Shown here: in pieces, positions 29,694-40,610 of the stretch
Numbering within the stretch: the stretch's first letter is position 1
How the letters are laid out: the number at the start of each line of letters is the position of its first letter
Origin: Mesorhizobium sophorae
GTDB taxonomy: Bacteria; Pseudomonadota; Alphaproteobacteria; Rhizobiales; Rhizobiaceae
NCBI RefSeq assembly: GCF_002270415.1
Contig: NZ_NNRI01000007.1
Location: 1,488,001-1,552,000, forward strand
DNA length: 64,000 nucleotides
Direction: 5' to 3'
Made by a program: the position numbers and the translations under genes
The notes under the pieces: model-generated
The model's database searches: none
What the model was told of the DNA's origin: nothing
What the model saw: the letters and a program-made list of their open reading frames with translations, nothing else

Positions 29694-29846
29694 ATGCAAA
29701 TCCCGCTGTTTTGATCCGCGTTTTTGACCGACGCGAGACCCATATGGTTGACGGGTTTGCCAAACCATGGTGAACACCCGGACCATATCCAATGAACTGC
29801 CGAGCTGTCGCCCGCAGTCCGCATGCTTTTAAGTGAAAAACGTCCC

Positions 29847-32471
29847 ATGGCAACCGAACGATACAATCCGCGCGCGTCAGAGCCCAAATGGCAGAAGGCC
29901 TGGGACGCCAGGAAGCTTTTCGAAGCGCACAATGACGATCCGCGCCCGAAATACTACGTGCTGGAAATGTTCCCCTATCCGTCGGGGCGCATCCACATCG
30001 GCCACACCCGCAACTACACGATGGGTGACGTGGTGGCGCGCTACAAGCGGGCCAAGGGCTTCAACGTGCTGCACCCGATGGGCTGGGACGCCTTCGGCAT
30101 GCCGGCCGAGAACGCGGCGATGCAGAACAAGGTCCATCCCAAGGAATGGACCTACCAGAACATCGCCACCATGCGCGAGCAGCTCAAGGTCATGGGCCTG
30201 TCGCTGGACTGGGCGCGCGAATTCGCCACCTGCGATGTCGACTACTACCACCGTCAGCAGATGCTGTTCCTCGATTTCGTCGAGAAGGGGCTGGTGACGC
30301 GCAAATCCTCCAAGGTCAACTGGGATCCGGAGGACATGACCGTTCTCGCCAACGAGCAGGTCATCGACGGACGCGGCTGGCGTTCGGGGGCGCTGGTCGA
30401 ACAGCGCGAACTGACGCAGTGGTTCTTCAGGATCACCGATTTCGCGCAGGATCTGCTGGATTCGCTCGACGGCCTCACCGAATGGCCGGAAAAAGTGAAG
30501 CTGATGCAGCAGAACTGGATCGGCCGCTCCGAGGGCCTGCTGATTCGCTGGCCGCTGGCCGACGCCATCGGCGGCGAGCATGAGTTGGAAGTCTATACGA
30601 CAAGGCCCGACACCATTTTCGGCGCCTCCTTCATGGCTGTCGCCGCCGATCACCCGCTGGCCAGGAAGGCTGCCGAGACCAATCCGGCGCTGGCCAAGTT
30701 CATCGACCAGGTCCGCCATATGGGCACTTCGGTGGCGGCCCTGGAGACGGCCGAGAAGAAGGGCTTCGACACCGGCATCCGCGTCGTTCATCCGTTTGAC
30801 GACAGCTGGACGCTGCCGGTCTATGTCGCCAATTTCGTGCTGATGGAATACGGTACCGGCGCTATCTTCGGCTGTCCGTCCGGCGACCAGCGCGACCTCG
30901 ACTTCGCCAACAAATACGGCCTGCCGGTGATCCCGGTGGTGATGCCGGAAGGCGAGAATCCAGGCAGCTTCCAGATCATCGATGAAGCCTATGTCGGCGA
31001 CGGCGTCATGATCAATTCGCGCTTCCTCGACGGCATGAAGCCGGATCAGGCGTTCGACGAGGTCGCGAGACTGCTGGAGCAGAAGACCATCGGCAACCGG
31101 CCGATGGCCGAGCGCAAGGTGAATTTCCGCCTGCGCGACTGGGGCATTTCGCGCCAGCGCTACTGGGGTTGCCCGATCCCGATGATCCATTGCGAGGATT
31201 GCGGCGTGGTGCCGGTGCCGAAGGCCGACCTGCCGGTCAGGCTGCCCGACGATGTCGATTTCGACCGGCCCGGCAATCCGCTCGACCGCCATCCGACCTG
31301 GCGCCATGTCAAATGCCCGCAATGTGGCAAGGATGCGCGTCGTGAAACCGACACGATGGATACGTTCGTCGATTCGTCGTGGTATTTCGCGCGCTTCACG
31401 GCGCCCAGAGCGTATGAGCCGACCGATCCCAAGGCAGCCAATGAGTGGCTGGCGGTCGACCAGTATATTGGCGGCATCGAGCACGCGATCCTGCATCTGC
31501 TCTATTCGCGCTTCTTCACCCGCGCCATGCGCGAGACCGGCCATGTCGATTTGGCCGAGCCGTTCAAGGGCCTGTTTACGCAAGGCATGGTGGTGCACGA
31601 AACCTATCGCGTCGGCTCGGCGTCGAATGGCCGCTGGCTGGCGCCTACGGAAGTGCGGCTGGAGGACGTCGACGGCAAACGCCGCGCCATCGACATCGCC
31701 ACCGGCGAGGCGGTGACGATCGGCCCGCTCGAAAAGATGTCGAAGTCGAAGAAGAACACGGTGAGCCCGGAAGACATCACCGACGGCTACGGCGCCGACA
31801 CGGCGCGCTGGTTCATGCTGTCGGACTCACCGCCCGAGCGCGATGTCGAATGGACCGACGATGGCGCCGCCGGCGCGCATCGCTTCATCCAGCGCATCTG
31901 GCGCCTGGTGTCGACGGCGGCCGAGACGCTGGCCGGCATCAAGCCCGTGGCGGCCAATGCCGGCGAGGCGGCAGTGGTTTCGAAAGCTGCGCACAAGATC
32001 CTGAAGGCGGTCGGCGAGGATATCGAAAAGCTCGCCTTCAACCGCGCCATCGCCCGCATCTACGAACTGGCCAATGCGCTGACCACGCCGCTCAACGATG
32101 TGGCCGAAGGCAAGGCCGATGCGGCGCTGAAAAGTGCCTGCCGGCAGGCCGTGGAGATACTCGTGCATCTGATCGCGCCGGTCATGCCGCATCTGGCCGA
32201 GGAGTGCTGGGAAACGCTCGGCGGCACCGATCTGGTCGCCGAACGGTCGTGGCCGGTCTTCGATCCGGCACTGGTCGTCGACAACGAAGTCACCTATCCG
32301 GTACAGGTCAACGGCAAGAAGCGGGGGGATTTGACAATTGCTCGCGACGCGGACCAAGGTGCGGTCGAAAAAGCGGTACTGTCTCTCGACTTCGTGCAGA
32401 AAGCACTCGAAGGTAAGGCTCCGCGCAAGGTGATCATCGTGCCGCAGAGGATCGTCAATGTCGTTGCCTGA
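29847..32471 (+). CDS. leuS: Leucyl-tRNA synthetase
   Basis: This 874-residue class I aminoacyl-tRNA synthetase charges tRNA-Leu. HIGH is at residues 50-53, and KMSKS is near 630-634 followed by KKN. The CP1 editing domain lies between about 220 and 420. '[16 protein letters not shown]' carries the zinc-knuckle type cysteines, continued by CPQCG near residue 490. Length is normal. ATG 29847 was preferred to the upstream ATG at 29823 because the conserved MATERYNP begins there. The 3' end overlaps the lptE gene by 14 bases. Confidence 0.97.
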   Translation: MATERYNPRASEPKWQKAWDARKLFEAHNDDPRPKYYVLEMFPYPSGRIHIGHTRNYTMGDVVARYKRAKGFNVLHPMGWDAFGMPAENAAMQNKVHPKEWTYQNIATMREQLKVMGLSLDWAREFATCDVDYYHRQQMLFLDFVEKGLVTRKSSKVNWDPEDMTVLANEQVIDGRGWRSGALVEQRELTQWFFRITDFAQDLLDSLDGLTEWPEKVKLMQQNWIGRSEGLLIRWPLADAIGGEHELEVYTTRPDTIFGASFMAVAADHPLARKAAETNPALAKFIDQVRHMGTSVAALETAEKKGFDTGIRVVHPFDDSWTLPVYVANFVLMEYGTGAIFGCPSGDQRDLDFANKYGLPVIPVVMPEGENPGSFQIIDEAYVGDGVMINSRFLDGMKPDQAFDEVARLLEQKTIGNRPMAERKVNFRLRDWGISRQRYWGCPIPMIHCEDCGVVPVPKADLPVRLPDDVDFDRPGNPLDRHPTWRHVKCPQCGKDARRETDTMDTFVDSSWYFARFTAPRAYEPTDPKAANEWLAVDQYIGGIEHAILHLLYSRFFTRAMRETGHVDLAEPFKGLFTQGMVVHETYRVGSASNGRWLAPTEVRLEDVDGKRRAIDIATGEAVTIGPLEKMSKSKKNTVSPEDITDGYGADTARWFMLSDSPPERDVEWTDDGAAGAHRFIQRIWRLVSTAAETLAGIKPVAANAGEAAVVSKAAHKILKAVGEDIEKLAFNRAIARIYELANALTTPLNDVAEGKADAALKSACRQAVEILVHLIAPVMPHLAEECWETLGGTDLVAERSWPVFDPALVVDNEVTYPVQVNGKKRGDLTIARDADQGAVEKAVLSLDFVQKALEGKAPRKVIIVPQRIVNVVA

Positions 32472-33039
32472 TCGAAAGACAGAGCTGGGCCGTTTGCTGC
32501 GCCGCGTGGCGCTTGCCGGCCTGCTCGGCTCGCTTGCGCTGGCCTCGGCCTGCACGGTGCGGCCGCTTTATTCGAGCGCGCCGCTGTCGACCAGCTCGAC
32601 CGGCAGTGCCAATTCCGAACTGGCGTCGATCGGCATCAAGCCGGTCAACACGCGTTTCGGGCAGCAGGTGCGCAACAATTTGATCTTCGGATTTGGACGA
32701 GGCGCTGGCGAACCGGCCTCGCCGGCCTATTCGCTCTTTCTCGGCGTGGGCGAAGCCGTCGAATCCGCGGCACTCGTGCAGGTCGGAACCGACGAAGACG
32801 AGCCGACCGCTGGTTCCGTGACGCTGACCGCCAACTATACGCTGAGCGATGCCAAGACCGGGGCAAAGATCGCGTCCGGGAGGCGTTCGATCACCTCGTC
32901 CTTCGACAGGCCGCGTCAGGAATTCGCCGCATACCGGGCACAGATCGACGCCGAGAACCGTGCCGCGCGCGAACTGGCCGAAGCGCTGCAACTGTCCATC
33001 GCCCAGGACCTGGTCAAGTACGGCAAGACGGCCGGCTAG
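32458..33039 (+). CDS. lptE: LPS-assembly lipoprotein LptE
   Basis: This 193-residue outer-membrane lipoprotein forms the plug of the LptD/LptE translocon that places lipopolysaccharide on the cell surface. The signal peptide includes a basic n-region ([10 protein letters not shown]) and a hydrophobic core, and ends in the lipobox LASAC with Cys32. The rest is a weakly conserved alpha/beta domain typical of alphaproteobacterial LptE. GAGGATCGTC precedes the start inside leuS, so translation is coupled. In related genomes holA usually follows; here the next 291 bases (33040-33330) carry no recognisable gene. Confidence 0.87.
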   Translation: MSLPDRKTELGRLLRRVALAGLLGSLALASACTVRPLYSSAPLSTSSTGSANSELASIGIKPVNTRFGQQVRNNLIFGFGRGAGEPASPAYSLFLGVGEAVESAALVQVGTDEDEPTAGSVTLTANYTLSDAKTGAKIASGRRSITSSFDRPRQEFAAYRAQIDAENRAARELAEALQLSIAQDLVKYGKTAG

Positions 33040-33330
33040 CGCATCATCGTTTCGAACGCTCCCGCCTCAAAACGCGGGTATGGCGGGCAGTGGTGACGTT
33101 GATCACGCGCGCCCAAAGTCAGACCGCCGAAATTGCCGCAGAGATAGCGCGCCTCACTCCTTGTGGCTCCCCCAGGCAGATTGCGCCGGCGTGAGTGCTG
33201 CCTGACGACGGTCGCTCGTTGCGACCGGTACGATGACATTGCTGTCCCAAGATCGTCGACGATCGCGCCGCCGGGAAGCAACTGTTAACCACTCGCTCCC
33301 TATTGCTCGGCAGGTGTTTCAGAGCGAGTC

Positions 33331-36045
33331 GTGAGAATGGAATCCAAGCGTTTTTCCCGGGTCAATTCATTGAAGGCAACTTCGCCCGATGACCCCGGGG
33401 TAGAGCGTTTCGAGGGCGTGAGTGGCAGGGCCGGTCGGCAAGCTCCTTCAGCCGCGACAGGCGGCCATGATCGCCCAACTCACCAGGGACAGGACGGCCG
33501 GCAGTCCGGCATACACCAGACAGGCTATTCCGCGCGGGTTGTTGATCTTGGCGGTAGCAAGCGGCCCTATATGGAGCCGAGGGTTGACCAGGGGACGAGC
33601 CATGCGTCCCCGAAGATCGGCGACATCGAAAGTCCTGCCTGGCAGGAATATTTCTTCCTCGCGCCCAACGTGCGTTTTACGCGCACGCCTGACTACGAGA
33701 CCAAGAAGCATCGCCAGCAGAGCGACCCTGTCGTCGAACAGGGCGCTCCAGACGCGCTCCCAACGCAACAGGCCGTCACACAGCCCATCGTTGATAAGGC
33801 ACCATTTGCTCCCTCGCTGCTGGCATTGCCGGTTTCGGTGAAAAGCCGCAATTTGGAAACAGCCCGGTTGCAGGGCAGCAGCGAACCGGCCGCATCAAGG
33901 ACGTCGCCGCTGGCTGCAGCGTCTGCTGCGCCGGGGCGTGCCAACGACAAGGCACGACGTGCGCCGTCGGTACCTCCGATGACCGCCGCAGCGGGACGAG
34001 CATCCGTGCGCATGGCCGCCGTCCCGGCAGGCAGCGCCGCGGCCAAGACAGCCAACCCCGAGACACTGCGCTGGCCTCATCTCTCCGATCATGCCTTCTT
34101 CGAGGTCATGGCACCCTACCTAGTCGACGTTTCGTCCCCGGCCCGACCTGCCAACCCGGCCACGCCGGCGCCGGCCGCGGCTGCGCGAATTGGTATCGGT
34201 ACATCGTTGGTCTCCGACGCCACCTCGCTGTTTCGTGTCATCGAATGGCTTCCAGGCCAGCCCTCGAAGCCGTCACCTGATGTCCGGCCGTCCAACTCCA
34301 ACCAAGCCGTCGCCCAGCCCGACATGCCGGCGAGCAATGCGCCGTTGCAGGTTGAGGTCGCTGCAATCTCCGCTGCGGCAAGCGATGCCGTTGCCGTGCC
34401 AATCGTTCGGAGTCGAGACGTCGCCGTGCGGGCCGCGTCCGCGTCCCCACGCTTGCCTCTGGCCGGCAAAATCGTGCCTTCAATGGCGGGGGATTCGTAT
34501 CAGCTCCCCTCCGAAGAGTTGTTGCAGCAGCCACCGGAGGGGCAGGGGTTCTACATGTCGCAGGAGCGGCTTGAGCAGAACGCCGATCTTTTGGAAAGCG
34601 TACTCGAAGATTTCGGCGTGCGCGGCGAGATCATTCATGTTCGCCCAGGCCCGGTCGTCACGCTCTATGAGTTCGAGCCGGCGCCGGGTGTCAAATCCTC
34701 CCGTGTCATCGGGCTCGCCGATGACATCGCCCGCTCCATGTCGGCGGTTTCGGCGCGCGTCGCGGTCGTGCCTGGCCGCAATGTCATCGGCATCGAGCTT
34801 CCGAACGAGATGCGCGAAACGGTCTATTTCCGCGAGCTGATCGAATCGGAGGGCTTCCGCAAAACCAGCTGCAAACTGGCGCTCTGTCTCGGCAAGACGA
34901 TCGGCGGCGAGCCTGTCATCGCCGAGTTGGCGAAGATGCCGCACCTGCTCGTGGCGGGCACCACCGGCTCGGGCAAGTCGGTCGCCATCAACACGATGAT
35001 CCTGTCGTTGCTCTACCGGCTGAAGCCGGAAGAGTGCCGCCTGATCATGGTCGACCCCAAGATGCTGGAGCTCTCCGTCTATGACGGCATCCCGCATCTT
35101 TTGACCCCTGTCGTCACGGACCCCAAAAAGGCGGTCACCGCGCTCAAATGGGCGGTGCGCGAGATGGAGGACCGCTATCGCAAGATGGCGCGGCTCGGCG
35201 TGCGCAACATAGACGGCTACAATGAGCGCGCGGCTGCCGCCCGCGACAAGGGCGAGACGGTCGTGATGACCGTGCAGGCCGGCTTCGAAAAAGGCACCGG
35301 CGAGCCGCTTTTCGAGCAGCAGGAAATCGACCTTGCCCCGATGCCCTATATCGTCGTCATAGTCGACGAGATGGCCGACCTGATGATGGTTGCCGGCAAG
35401 GAGATCGAAGGCGCCATCCAGCGTCTGGCGCAGATGGCCCGCGCTGCCGGCATCCACCTGATCATGGCAACGCAGCGCCCTTCGGTCGATGTCATCACCG
35501 GCACGATCAAGGCCAACTTCCCGACCCGGATTTCCTTCCAGGTGACATCCAAGATCGACAGTCGCACCATCCTGGGCGAACAGGGCGCCGAACAGCTGCT
35601 TGGCCAGGGCGACATGCTGCACATGATGGGTGGCGGGCGCATTTCGCGCGTGCATGGCCCGTTTGTTTCCGATGCGGAAGTCGAGCACGTCGTGGCGCAT
35701 CTGAAGGCGCAGGGTCGCCCCGAATATCTGGAGACGGTGACAGCCGACGAGGATGAGGAAGAAGCCGAAGCCGATCAGGGCGCGGTCTTCGACAAGGGAT
35801 CCGTTGCAGCTGAAGACAATGATTCCATATATGACGAGGCGGTCAAGGTGGTGGTGCGCGACAAGAAGTGCTCGACGTCTTACATCCAGCGCCGCCTCGG
35901 TGTCGGTTACAACCGCGCCGCATCGCTGGTCGAGCGCATGGAAAAGGAAGGGTTGGTCGGTGCACCCAACCATGTCGGCAAACGCGAGATCATCATGGGC
36001 CGGCGCCCGCAGATGAGCGCGCCCGACGATGACGGCACCGATTGA
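33331..36045 (+). CDS. ftsK: FtsK/SpoIIIE-type DNA translocase without membrane anchor
   Basis: This 904-residue protein has the FtsK motor and gamma domains but lacks the four N-terminal transmembrane helices of classical FtsK. Residues 1-390 are Ala/Pro/Ser-rich and likely disordered. The alpha-beta motor follows, with Walker A GTTGSGKS near 543-550 and Walker [10 protein letters not shown] near 674-682. The C-terminal winged-helix gamma domain ([20 protein letters not shown]...GKREIIMG) is the part that reads orienting DNA sequences in FtsK. Brucella and other Rhizobiales have a second FtsK homologue, and this may be it. The start is a GTG at 33331; the ATG at 33337 is also possible. A strong terminator follows. 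Confidence 0.93.
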   Translation: MRMESKRFSRVNSLKATSPDDPGVERFEGVSGRAGRQAPSAATGGHDRPTHQGQDGRQSGIHQTGYSARVVDLGGSKRPYMEPRVDQGTSHASPKIGDIESPAWQEYFFLAPNVRFTRTPDYETKKHRQQSDPVVEQGAPDALPTQQAVTQPIVDKAPFAPSLLALPVSVKSRNLETARLQGSSEPAASRTSPLAAASAAPGRANDKARRAPSVPPMTAAAGRASVRMAAVPAGSAAAKTANPETLRWPHLSDHAFFEVMAPYLVDVSSPARPANPATPAPAAAARIGIGTSLVSDATSLFRVIEWLPGQPSKPSPDVRPSNSNQAVAQPDMPASNAPLQVEVAAISAAASDAVAVPIVRSRDVAVRAASASPRLPLAGKIVPSMAGDSYQLPSEELLQQPPEGQGFYMSQERLEQNADLLESVLEDFGVRGEIIHVRPGPVVTLYEFEPAPGVKSSRVIGLADDIARSMSAVSARVAVVPGRNVIGIELPNEMRETVYFRELIESEGFRKTSCKLALCLGKTIGGEPVIAELAKMPHLLVAGTTGSGKSVAINTMILSLLYRLKPEECRLIMVDPKMLELSVYDGIPHLLTPVVTDPKKAVTALKWAVREMEDRYRKMARLGVRNIDGYNERAAAARDKGETVVMTVQAGFEKGTGEPLFEQQEIDLAPMPYIVVIVDEMADLMMVAGKEIEGAIQRLAQMARAAGIHLIMATQRPSVDVITGTIKANFPTRISFQVTSKIDSRTILGEQGAEQLLGQGDMLHMMGGGRISRVHGPFVSDAEVEHVVAHLKAQGRPEYLETVTADEDEEEAEADQGAVFDKGSVAAEDNDSIYDEAVKVVVRDKKCSTSYIQRRLGVGYNRAASLVERMEKEGLVGAPNHVGKREIIMGRRPQMSAPDDDGTD

Positions 36046-36085
36046 TCGGCAGGCGCGCCCTTGTCGACGTCTTCGGGAGCACAAT

Positions 36086-36115
36086 AAAAAAGGCCGGTTG
36101 CCCGGCCTTTTTTTG
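36086..36115. terminator. Bidirectional rho-independent terminator (ftsK/fsa)
   Basis: AAAAAAGGCCGG-TTGC-CCGGCCTTTTTTT forms a stem with an A-run on the left and a T-run on the right, so it can end transcripts in both directions. It lies 41 bases past the ftsK stop and about 50 from the fsa stop. Confidence 0.88.
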
Positions 36116-36164
36116 TTGGAAGCGGTGTGATCTCAGCCGATCGCTATGTCAGCCGATCGCCATC

Positions 36165-36821
36165 TCAGCCAATGGATTGGCCGGTCTTTGCCCAGTCGGC
36201 GAGGAACTGTTCCAGGCCCTTGTCGGTCAGCGGGTGCTTGACCAGTGCCTTCAGCGTCGCCGCCGGCACGGTGGCGACATCGGCGCCGATCAGTGCTGCC
36301 TGCTTGACGTGGTTCACGGTGCGAACCGAAGCCACCAGGATCTCGGTCTGGAAATCATAATTGTCGTAGATCTGCCGGATCTCCTGGATCAGCTCCATGC
36401 CGTCGACGCCCATGTCGTCGATGCGGCCAACGAAGGGCGAGATGAAGGACGCACCGGCCTTGGCCGCGAGCAACGCCTGGTTGGCCGAGAAGCACAGCGT
36501 GACGTTGACCAGGCGGTTCATCTCGGTGCGGATCGTCTTGCAGGCCTTCAGGCCGTCGAGCGTCAGAGGCACCTTGATGCAGACATTGTCGGCGATCTTG
36601 GCCAGAACCTTGGCCTGCTGCATCATCTCGGAATATTCGGTGGCGGTGACTTCAGCCGAGACCGGACCCTTGACGATGTCGCAGATCTGCTTGGTGACCT
36701 CGGCGATCTTGCCGCCGGATTTCAGGATCAGCGACGGGTTGGTGGTGACGCCGTCAAGCAGGCCCAGATCGTTGAGCTCACGGATATCCTTGACGTCTGC
36801 GGTGTCGACAAAAAATTTCAT
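36165..36821 (-). CDS. fsa: Fructose-6-phosphate aldolase / transaldolase-like
   Basis: This 218-residue TIM-barrel enzyme is of the small transaldolase type, like E. coli FSA and the transaldolases of Gram-positive bacteria. The N-terminus [10 protein letters not shown] and '[10 protein letters not shown]' (about 24-33) are family marks. The Schiff-base lysine is in CIKVPLT near residue 85, and the final '[27 protein letters not shown]' is typical. It could act as a transaldolase in the pentose-phosphate pathway. CAGGAGACCGCC precedes ATG 36821. The gene lies divergent from priA, with a gap of 90 bases. Confidence 0.93.
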   Translation of the reverse strand: MKFFVDTADVKDIRELNDLGLLDGVTTNPSLILKSGGKIAEVTKQICDIVKGPVSAEVTATEYSEMMQQAKVLAKIADNVCIKVPLTLDGLKACKTIRTEMNRLVNVTLCFSANQALLAAKAGASFISPFVGRIDDMGVDGMELIQEIRQIYDNYDFQTEILVASVRTVNHVKQAALIGADVATVPAATLKALVKHPLTDKGLEQFLADWAKTGQSIG

Positions 36822-36911
36822 GGCGGTCTCCTGACGATTTCGTCGTGCTGGGAAAGGCACGTTCAGCGTTGCCCTTTGATCTAGACCAAAGTCGGGGCAA
36901 GGTCACGCTTC

Positions 36912-39095
36912 ATGATCGAAGATTCGCCCTTTGTCGCAGCCGCACCCGTGCTGGTGCCGATGCCCGCCGAACGCCCCTACACCTATGCAGTGCCGGCCGG
37001 CATGCGCGTGGTGCCGGGCTCGATCGTGCGCGTGCCGCTTGGCCCGCGCCAGGTTGCCGGCATCGTGTGGGATGGCGTGGTCGAGACGGTCGACGCGAAA
37101 AAGCTGCGCCCGATCGAACAGGTTTTCGATTGCCCGCCGATCGACCGCGCAATGCGCCGCTTCGTCGACTGGGTGGCGCAGTACACGCTGTCGCCGCCCG
37201 GCATGGTGGCGCGCATGCTGCTCAGGGCGCCGGAAGCGTTCGACCCCGAACCATGGATCGAGGGGCTGCAGCGCACCCTCTTGACGCCCGACCGGATGAC
37301 GGGTGCGAGAGAGCGCGTGCTGGAGACGGCCGAAGGCGGACTTGCCTGGACGCGCTCCGGCCTCGCACACGCGGCCGGCGTGTCGTCGACGGTGATCGAC
37401 GGCCTGAGGGCGCAAGGCGTGTTCGAGACGGTGATGATCCCGCCACGCCCGGTGGTGGCCGCGCCCGACACCAGCTACGCGGTGCCAGAACTGATGCCGG
37501 ACCAGAACGACGCGGCGCGGATGTTGCGCGCCAATGTCGCGGCTGGTGTGTTCAATGTAGCGCTGCTCGACGGCGTCACCGGGTCGGGCAAGACGGAAGT
37601 CTATTTCGAGGCGGTGGCAGCCGCCCTCGATCAGGGCAAGCAGGTGCTGATCCTGCTGCCGGAAATCGCGCTGACGCACGCCTTTCTCGATCGCTTCCAG
37701 CAGCGCTTCGGCGCCAAGCCGGGCGAATGGCATTCGGACCTGCCGCCGAGGATGCGTGAAAGGGTCTGGCGGCAAGTGGCGGAAGGCGGCGTGCGCGTCG
37801 TCGCCGGGGCGCGCTCGGCGCTGTTCCTGCCGTTCAGGGAGCTTGGCCTGATCGTCGTCGACGAGGAGCATGACCCCGCCTACAAGCAGGAGGACCGCGT
37901 CTTCTACAATGCCCGCGACATGGCTGTCGTGCGCGGCCATATCGGCAGCTTTCCGGTGGTGCTGGCGTCGGCGACGCCATCCGTCGAAAGCCGGGTCAAT
38001 GCCAGCCAGGGCCGCTACAACAGGGCGGTGCTCACCGCCCGCTTTGCCGAGGCTGCTCTTCCGCATCTCAAGGCGGTCGACATGCGGCGGGCGCCGCCGG
38101 CACGTGGCAGCTTCCTGTCGCCGGTGTTGCTCGACCATATGCGCCAGACGCTGGGAAGGAAGGAGCAATCGCTGCTGTTCCTCAACCGGCGCGGCTATGC
38201 GCCGCTGACGCTGTGCCGGGTCTGCGGCCATCGCTTCGGCTGCCCGGTCTGTTCGGCCTGGCTGGTCGAGCACAGGTTTCGCGGCCAGCTGGTCTGCCAT
38301 CATTGCGGGCACAATGAGCGCCGTCCCGAAGCCTGTCCGGAATGCGGTACGCTCGACCATCTGGTCGCTTGCGGACCAGGCGTCGAGCGCATCTCCGAAG
38401 AGGTCGTCGCGCATTTCCCGGACGCGCGCACCATCGTTTTGTCATCCGACCTGATGGGCGGCGTGCGGCGGCTGCGACTGGAGCTGGAAGCGATCGCCAA
38501 TGGCGAGGCCGACATCGTCATCGGCACGCAACTCGTCGCCAAAGGCCACAACTTCCCCAACATGACGCTGGTCGGCGTGGTCGACGCCGACCTTGGGCTT
38601 GCCAATGGCGATCCGCGGGCGGCCGAGCGCACTTTTCAATTGCTCAGCCAGGTGACCGGCCGCGCCGGTCGAACCGGCAAGAAGAGCCTCGGCCTGCTGC
38701 AGACTTTCCAGCCCGACCATCCGGTGATGCGGGCGATCGTCTCCGGCGACGCCGAGGCCTTTTACGAGCGCGAGATCGCCGAGCGTGAACGGGCGGCCCT
38801 GCCGCCGTTCGGCCGGCTCGCCGGCGTCATCGTCAGCGCGGTGACGCGGGCCGAGGCCGAGGGCCATGCGCGCGGCCTGCGCCGTGCCGCGCCCGAGGCC
38901 AACGATCTGTTCGTGCTGGGTCCTGCGGAGGCGCCGCTGTCATTGCTTGGTGGCCGGCACCGCTTTCGCCTGCTGATCCAGGGTGAACGCCGCGCCGACA
39001 TGCAAGGCTTCATCCGCGCCATGCTGGCCAATGGGCCGAAACAGCGCGGCTCGGTCAGGGTGCAGGTCGACATCGATCCGCAGAGCTTTTTGTAA
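36912..39095 (+). CDS. priA: Primosomal replication restart helicase PriA
   Basis: This 727-residue DNA helicase restarts stalled replication forks. It has the N-terminal DNA-binding domain (about 1-190), a Walker A GVTGSGKTEVY near 221-231, a DEEH box near 316-319, and a zinc-binding insertion with eight cysteines between about 436 and 478 (CRVCGHRFGCPVC ... CHHCG ... CPECG). Motifs IV to VI follow (IGTQLVAKGHNFP, QVTGRAGR). Length is normal. The start ATG 36912 lacks a strong ribosome-binding site. Its stop is 11 bases from the stop of the convergent vapC-like gene. Confidence 0.96.
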   Translation: MIEDSPFVAAAPVLVPMPAERPYTYAVPAGMRVVPGSIVRVPLGPRQVAGIVWDGVVETVDAKKLRPIEQVFDCPPIDRAMRRFVDWVAQYTLSPPGMVARMLLRAPEAFDPEPWIEGLQRTLLTPDRMTGARERVLETAEGGLAWTRSGLAHAAGVSSTVIDGLRAQGVFETVMIPPRPVVAAPDTSYAVPELMPDQNDAARMLRANVAAGVFNVALLDGVTGSGKTEVYFEAVAAALDQGKQVLILLPEIALTHAFLDRFQQRFGAKPGEWHSDLPPRMRERVWRQVAEGGVRVVAGARSALFLPFRELGLIVVDEEHDPAYKQEDRVFYNARDMAVVRGHIGSFPVVLASATPSVESRVNASQGRYNRAVLTARFAEAALPHLKAVDMRRAPPARGSFLSPVLLDHMRQTLGRKEQSLLFLNRRGYAPLTLCRVCGHRFGCPVCSAWLVEHRFRGQLVCHHCGHNERRPEACPECGTLDHLVACGPGVERISEEVVAHFPDARTIVLSSDLMGGVRRLRLELEAIANGEADIVIGTQLVAKGHNFPNMTLVGVVDADLGLANGDPRAAERTFQLLSQVTGRAGRTGKKSLGLLQTFQPDHPVMRAIVSGDAEAFYEREIAERERAALPPFGRLAGVIVSAVTRAEAEGHARGLRRAAPEANDLFVLGPAEAPLSLLGGRHRFRLLIQGERRADMQGFIRAMLANGPKQRGSVRVQVDIDPQSFL

Positions 39096-39106
39096 GGATG
39101 CGATTG

Positions 39107-39562
39107 CTAGTCGGGGCCCGGCGGGTCTTTCAATATATTCCAGCACCAAACGCCGAGCGCTTCAAAATGCCTGACGTTTGCCGTAATCACAGTAAGGTCG
39201 TTAGTTGCCGCCGAGGCAGCGATCAGTGTGTCCGCCAGGCCCGGATTTTTCCCCTGTGCAGAGGCTGCTTCCTCCATTTGGCCCGCCCTTCGCGCTATAT
39301 CGGCATTGACCCCTAGAATTTGATCTGCAAATCCTTCGATAGTGTCGTTCAGCCAAACGGTGAGACTCTCCGCGCGCTTTATGGCCCCAGCACGATCGAG
39401 TTTGCGTATGCCTTTCTCGATTTCGGTGATCGCTATAACTGGTATGAAGAGCGCTTGCTTTTCGCCTTGGGTTGCGATCCAGATGGAGACGTCTTTTGCA
39501 AGCGGCGGCCTTCCTGGAGCGAACGCGGATAAGATGGAAGTATCGATGAGATAGCCGCTCAA
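39107..39562 (-). CDS. vapC: PIN-domain toxin VapC
   Basis: This 151-residue PIN-domain ribonuclease is the likely toxin of a VapBC pair. Acidic metal-binding residues are D7 in YLIDTSI, E47 in ITEIEKG and D111 in GLADTLIAA, with the expected spacing. The start ATG overlaps the antitoxin stop codon by four bases (ATGA), which is the usual arrangement. The encoded protein appears intact. VapC toxins cleave tRNA or rRNA; the target is unknown here. Confidence 0.93.
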   Translation of the reverse strand: MSGYLIDTSILSAFAPGRPPLAKDVSIWIATQGEKQALFIPVIAITEIEKGIRKLDRAGAIKRAESLTVWLNDTIEGFADQILGVNADIARRAGQMEEAASAQGKNPGLADTLIAASAATNDLTVITANVRHFEALGVWCWNILKDPPGPD

Positions 39563-39801
39563 AGATCGATATCCCGCGACGGTGACTCGTTCCTTTCAAA
39601 CTCGATCCCTCCTGGATAGGTCAGAAGAAACTCCCCGAAGTTTCGACGCTTGACTGGATAAAGCTTTTGCAAGTCCTCGACCGAAACAATAGCCGCTGCT
39701 GGCTTACCATGCTTTGTGATAATGGTGGGCTCGCCGCCCTCCGCGGCCTCGACGAGCGCCGAGAACCCTGCCTTAGCCTCTCGAACCTGCACCGTTTTCA
39801 C
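39559..39801 (-). CDS. vapB: Phd/YefM-family antitoxin
   Basis: This 80-residue antitoxin begins with VQVREAKAGFSALVEAAEGG and 'TIITKHGKPAAAIV', a Phd/YefM-type DNA-binding fold, and has an acidic C-terminal tail to wrap its toxin. It precedes and overlaps the VapC gene, and would repress the promoter when bound to the toxin. The upstream gap to the racemase gene (39802-39866) must hold promoters for both directions. Confidence 0.93.
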   Translation of the reverse strand: MKTVQVREAKAGFSALVEAAEGGEPTIITKHGKPAAAIVSVEDLQKLYPVKRRNFGEFLLTYPGGIEFERNESPSRDIDL

Positions 39802-39866
39802 AGCAAACCTCCTTGTGGTCTCATGTGGTCATAATATAGGAATTGCTGAGGAAAGGAACAGCCGCC

Positions 39867-40562
39867 ATGAAAACCCTTGGCCTTCTGGGCGGCATGAGTT
39901 GGGAATCGACCGCCATCTATTACCGCCTGCTCAACGAGATCGTGCGCGAGCGGCTGGGTGGGCTGCATTCGGCGAAACTGCTGATGTGGTCGTTCGATTT
40001 TGCCGAGATCGCCGAGCGGCAACATCATGGCGACTGGGACGGCGCCGGCGTGCTTCTGGCTGACGCGGCACGCAAGCTCGAGGCGGGCGGCGCGGAGGGC
40101 CTGCTTCTGTGCACCAACACCATGCACAAATTGGCCGACCAGGTGCAGGCGTCGGTATCGATCCCGTTGATCCACATAGCCGACGCTACCGCAGTCGCCG
40201 TCAAGCGTGCCGGCATGCAGCGCCCGGCGCTGCTGGCGACGCGCTTCACCATGGAACAGGATTTCTACAAGGGCCGGCTCGCCGACAAACATGGGTTGCA
40301 GCTCATTGTGCCCGATGCCGCCGGCCGCGACATGGTGCATCGCGTCATCTACGAGGAACTGTGCCAGGGCGTCGTTACCGAAGCCTCGAAAGCGGCCTAT
40401 ATCGCCGAGACCGAACGCCTGCGTCGCGAAGAGGCCGCCGACAGCGTCATCATGGGCTGCACCGAGATCACCATGCTGATCGGCCAGCCGGACTTCGATA
40501 TACCGGTCTTCGACACGACGCGCATCCATGCCGAGGCGGCGGTGGCCTTCATGCTGCCCTGA
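39867..40562 (+). CDS. Aspartate/glutamate racemase family protein
   Basis: This 231-residue enzyme belongs to the PLP-independent amino-acid racemase family, similar to E. coli YgeA. It opens with the family motif GLLGGMSWESTAIYY (about 5-19). The two catalytic cysteines are C82 in LLCTNTMHK and C198 in MGCTEI. It would interconvert D- and L- forms of aspartate, glutamate or another amino acid; the exact substrate cannot be read from sequence. GAGGAAAGGA lies upstream of ATG 39867. It converges on the cytochrome gene across a hairpin. Confidence 0.92.
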   Translation: MKTLGLLGGMSWESTAIYYRLLNEIVRERLGGLHSAKLLMWSFDFAEIAERQHHGDWDGAGVLLADAARKLEAGGAEGLLLCTNTMHKLADQVQASVSIPLIHIADATAVAVKRAGMQRPALLATRFTMEQDFYKGRLADKHGLQLIVPDAAGRDMVHRVIYEELCQGVVTEASKAAYIAETERLRREEAADSVIMGCTEITMLIGQPDFDIPVFDTTRIHAEAAVAFMLP

Positions 40563-40571
40563 AGCAATTCG

Positions 40572-40596
40572 AGGGAAATCGCGCAGCGATTTCCCT
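40572..40596. terminator. Hairpin between convergent genes
   Basis: AGGGAAATCGC and GCGATTTCCCT pair perfectly around a 3-base loop. It resembles the GGGAAA...TTTCCC core of the RIME element at 56421-56490 and may be a degenerate copy. It sits 10 bases after the racemase stop and about 15 before the cytochrome stop. Confidence 0.6.
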
Positions 40597-40610
40597 TGGG
40601 AAGTCAGAGA

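Noticed and set aside
33036..33281. Possible holA remnant after lptE
   Set aside because: I compared the translated frames with the usual HolA start and found no similarity.
36912..37759. Alternative frame of about 300 codons over the priA 5' part on the plus strand
   Set aside because: The PriA frame is supported by helicase motifs and zinc cysteines; the other frame has Arg/Gly/Ala-rich shadow composition.
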